Positions 5,556 to 7,756 of a DNA stretch of 7,756 nucleotides are shown here, one piece after another. This DNA is from Ferruginibacter sp. (GTDB lineage Bacteria; Bacteroidota; Bacteroidia; Chitinophagales; Chitinophagaceae). The stretch's first letter is position 1. Each line of letters begins with the position of its first letter. Where the stretch lies: positions 1-7,756 of the forward strand of contig VERM01000062.1 of the NCBI GenBank assembly GCA_018882645.1, in the 5' to 3' direction. The notes under the pieces were generated by a model. It searched no databases and was not told where the DNA came from. It was given only the letters and a program-made list of their open reading frames with translations. The translations under genes were made by a program, and so were the position numbers.

Positions 5556-7016
5556 TTATTTATCCATTAAATCAAACATTTCCTCCAACACCTTTCGATC
5601 ATCGAAATCATATTTTACACCACTGATTTCCTGGTATTTTTCATGTCCTTTCCCTGCTACAAGCACGATATCATCTTTATCTGAAAAACTCACAGCTGTT
5701 TTTATCGCCTCTCTTCTGTCAGTGATTGTGATACATTTTTTTCTGGCAACTACATTCACGCCCTGCTCCATTTGTTTTAGAATCTCATTAGGATCCTCAT
5801 TCCTAGGATTATCTGATGTCAAAATAACTTTATCGCTATATTGACAAGCAACCTCTGCCATCACAGGTCTTTTCTCTGTGTCTCTGTTTCCTCCGCAACC
5901 CACAACTGTAATGATTTTTTCTTCTCCCAGACGAAGCTTTTTTATCGTAGCCAAAACATTCAACAACGCATCAGGAGTATGTGCATAATCGACTATACCC
6001 ACAACATTTTTTCTACTGCTTCGCAAATACTCAAATCTGCCTTCCGCACCGGTGAGCTGACTTAAAATTTTTAAAATTTCAGTTTTATTTTCCCCTAACG
6101 ATACAGCCGCAGCATAGACTGCAAGCAGATTGTAAGCATTAAACTCTCCAATCAGTCTGAAATGGACATCAATTTCATCAATCTGCAGGTGTAGCCCTGT
6201 AAGATCATTTCCAAGAATCTTACCTTTAAAATCAGCGAGCGTCTTCAGGCTGTAAAAAAATTTTTTTGCCGAAGTATTTTGCAACATCACTACACCCCTC
6301 TTGTCATCTGCATTGCTGATTGCAATTGTTTTAGAGCTTAACGAATCAAACCATGATTTTTTAACTCTTATATACTCTTCAAAAGTCTTGTGATAATCCA
6401 GATGATCATGAGAAATATTACTGAAAATGGCAACCGAGAATTCAATACCTGAAATCCTATACTGATGAATTGCATGGCTACTGCATTCCATAAATACGTG
6501 GGTACAACCGCTTTGCTGCATATGCCCGAGCAGATAATTCAGCGAAATTGCATCTGGAGTAGTATGAGTAGCCTCCAATATCTCATTTCCAATTCGATTT
6601 TGAACTGTACTTACCAACCCACATTGATAACCTTTGGCTGAAAACAACTTCCATAAAAGGGTGGCAATAGTCGTTTTACCATTGGTTCCGGTCACACCGA
6701 TCACTTTCATTTTCAAAGAAGGTTCTCCGTAGAAAAGATGACTCATTTTTCCTGCAGCAATGGCACTGTTTTCTACCAATACATACGTAATATTCTCAAC
6801 AAGTGTACTGGGTAAATATTCGGCCACTATAGCTGTTGCTCCATTTTGAATTGCAATATGAATAAAATCGTGTCCATCATTGACCAGGCCTCTGATGGCT
6901 ATAAAACAACTTCCGGGAGACACTTTTCTTGAATCTGTAATCAGATCCTTTATTTCTATTTCTGTTTCGCCATGAACAGAAAGGATTGGAATTTTATTTA
7001 ATAATTCTTTCAGCAT
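5556..7016 (-). CDS. murE: UDP-MurNAc-L-Ala-D-Glu--meso-2,6-diaminopimelate ligase MurE
   Basis: MurE adds the third stem-peptide residue to UDP-MurNAc-L-Ala-D-Glu in the cytoplasm. The 486-residue length is normal. The N-terminal uridine-binding domain includes LITDSRKVSPGSCFIAIRG (25-43). The ATPase domain has the P-loop GTNGKTT (110-116), HTTPD (151-155), ECSSHAI (177-183), FSNISHDHLDYH (198-209) and VKKSWF (218-223), with Lys219 the likely carbamylated lysine. The C-terminal domain has GRFEYL (326-331), VDYAHTPDAL (342-351), GCGGNRDTEKRP (373-384), DNPRNEDP (402-409) and AGKGHEKYQ (454-462). DNPR is the signature for meso-diaminopimelate rather than lysine, implying DAP-type peptidoglycan. 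The ftsI stop lies three codons upstream in the same frame, so no earlier start is possible. The 9 bp gap to ftsI suggests cotranscription. An A7T7 palindrome lies inside at 6254-6267. Confidence 0.97.
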   Translation of the reverse strand: MLKELLNKIPILSVHGETEIEIKDLITDSRKVSPGSCFIAIRGLVNDGHDFIHIAIQNGATAIVAEYLPSTLVENITYVLVENSAIAAGKMSHLFYGEPSLKMKVIGVTGTNGKTTIATLLWKLFSAKGYQCGLVSTVQNRIGNEILEATHTTPDAISLNYLLGHMQQSGCTHVFMECSSHAIHQYRISGIEFSVAIFSNISHDHLDYHKTFEEYIRVKKSWFDSLSSKTIAISNADDKRGVVMLQNTSAKKFFYSLKTLADFKGKILGNDLTGLHLQIDEIDVHFRLIGEFNAYNLLAVYAAAVSLGENKTEILKILSQLTGAEGRFEYLRSSRKNVVGIVDYAHTPDALLNVLATIKKLRLGEEKIITVVGCGGNRDTEKRPVMAEVACQYSDKVILTSDNPRNEDPNEILKQMEQGVNVVARKKCITITDRREAIKTAVSFSDKDDIVLVAGKGHEKYQEISGVKYDFDDRKVLEEMFDLMDK

Positions 7017-7025
7017 TACAAGCTC

Positions 7026-7756
7026 TTAATTGAGCATTAATATAATTTTTTGACCTTTTTTGAAGGGAGTCCCGGAAGCAACGCTTTGCTCCACCACTCT
7101 TCCTTTTCCCACTACCACTGTTGTAAAACCCATTTTCTCCAGCACCTGAATCGCATCTTTTAATCCCAAACCTTTTAGATTTGGAGTAACTTGATTATTC
7201 CCAGATAGCGTTTCTGAATATTTCAATAGAGTTGCTTTATCTTTCTTCAACTCAGACATTGCCCATTCGGAATTTTGATTGGAATCCGATACTGAAAGAT
7301 TCATGTATTGATATATTGTTTTAAAATCTTTATTTGATCCAATATACCTATGACTGATTGTATCTGAAACCTTATTGATTTTTGATGTTTTTTCCGGCTT
7401 CTTCAACAGCCTGTTATAAATCTGATTACTGATTCGCTTGAAAACAGTACCCGAAACATCTGCACCGGATTTTAAACCTGAAGCGCTCGTATTTTGGATA
7501 ACCACAGCCATCGTATAAACAGGTTTATCTGACGGGAAAAAGCCAATAAATGATGTTTGATACACTTTATTTGATTTGTTATACCCATTGTTATTTTGAG
7601 CCGAAACCGCAGTACCCGTTTTGCCTGAAATATCATATAAAGTATCGTTGAGTTTTTTGGCAGTACCGCTTATTACAACTTCTCTTAAACATTCTTTTGC
7701 CATCGCAATGGTCTGATCGCTGCATATTTTATCCACCAGTACCTGAGGTTCAATTT
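7026..7756 (-). CDS. ftsI: Division transpeptidase FtsI (PBP3-like) with C-terminal PASTA domain, 3' part
   Basis: This is the C-terminal part of a class B penicillin-binding protein, the septal transpeptidase that crosslinks glycan made by FtsW. The frame is open to the window edge, so the N-terminus, membrane anchor and the SxxK and SxN active-site motifs are not visible. Seen are the segment leading to the third active-site motif (about DKICSDQTIAMAKECLREVV), then GTAKKL, GKTGTAVSAQ with KTGT at 7611-7622, and SFIGFFPSDKPVYTMAVVIQN, typical of the end of the transpeptidase domain. After a polar linker of about 75 residues comes one PASTA domain (about 7029-7193) with VTPNLKGLGLKDAIQVLEKMG and a final KGQKIILMLN. 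A single C-terminal PASTA domain is common in Bacteroidota FtsI, and its position before murE fits. The GTG at 7734-7736 is an internal codon, since the frame continues upstream. A paralogous PASTA-bearing PBP is possible but less likely given the location. Confidence 0.94.
   Translation of the reverse strand, partial: IEPQVLVDKICSDQTIAMAKECLREVVISGTAKKLNDTLYDISGKTGTAVSAQNNNGYNKSNKVYQTSFIGFFPSDKPVYTMAVVIQNTSASGLKSGADVSGTVFKRISNQIYNRLLKKPEKTSKINKVSDTISHRYIGSNKDFKTIYQYMNLSVSDSNQNSEWAMSELKKDKATLLKYSETLSGNNQVTPNLKGLGLKDAIQVLEKMGFTTVVVGKGRVVEQSVASGTPFKKGQKIILMLN

Noticed and set aside
1..7756. CRISPR array, tRNA, rRNA, insertion sequence or phage genes
   Set aside because: No regularly spaced repeats, cloverleaf-like sequence, transposase motif or terminal inverted repeats were seen; nearly all the window is core cell-wall genes.

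Overview
The window is a stretch of the dcw (division and cell wall) cluster, with every gene on the minus strand. Reading in the direction of transcription (high to low coordinates) it holds the 3' part of ftsI (a division transpeptidase with a PASTA tail), murE, mraY, murD, ftsW and murG, and then the first 28 codons of a frame that is most likely murC. The order ftsI-murE-mraY-murD-ftsW-murG-murC is the classical dcw order. Low G+C (roughly 35-40% by eye), A/T-rich leaders with mostly no Shine-Dalgarno sequence, an enlarged MraY loop and the style of the FtsW and FtsI sequences point to Bacteroidota, perhaps the Chitinophagia/Sphingobacteriia branch. That placement is by recognition, not by a search.

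Layout: ftsI 3' end 7026-7756; 9 bp gap; murE 5556-7016; 63 bp A-rich leader; mraY 4194-5492; a 293 bp non-coding gap 3901-4193 with direct repeats, the only sizeable break; murD 2560-3900; 16 bp gap; ftsW 1167-2543; murG 86-1192, overlapping the end of ftsW by 26 bp; murC from 86 to the window edge, with its ATG overlapping the murG stop (TGATG).

How the genes work together: MurC, MurD and MurE are successive cytoplasmic ligases that add L-Ala, D-Glu and (from the DNPR motif seen here) meso-diaminopimelate to UDP-MurNAc. MraY moves the finished phospho-MurNAc-pentapeptide onto undecaprenyl phosphate to make lipid I, and MurG adds GlcNAc to give lipid II. FtsW polymerises lipid II at the septum and FtsI crosslinks the glycan. 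The window therefore covers most of the route from UDP-MurNAc to septal peptidoglycan.

I found no mobile element, CRISPR array, RNA gene or new system. The parts worth a second look are small: the repeat-bearing gap between mraY and murD, the doubtful start of ftsW, the long hydrophilic FtsW tail, and the uncalled murC start at the edge.
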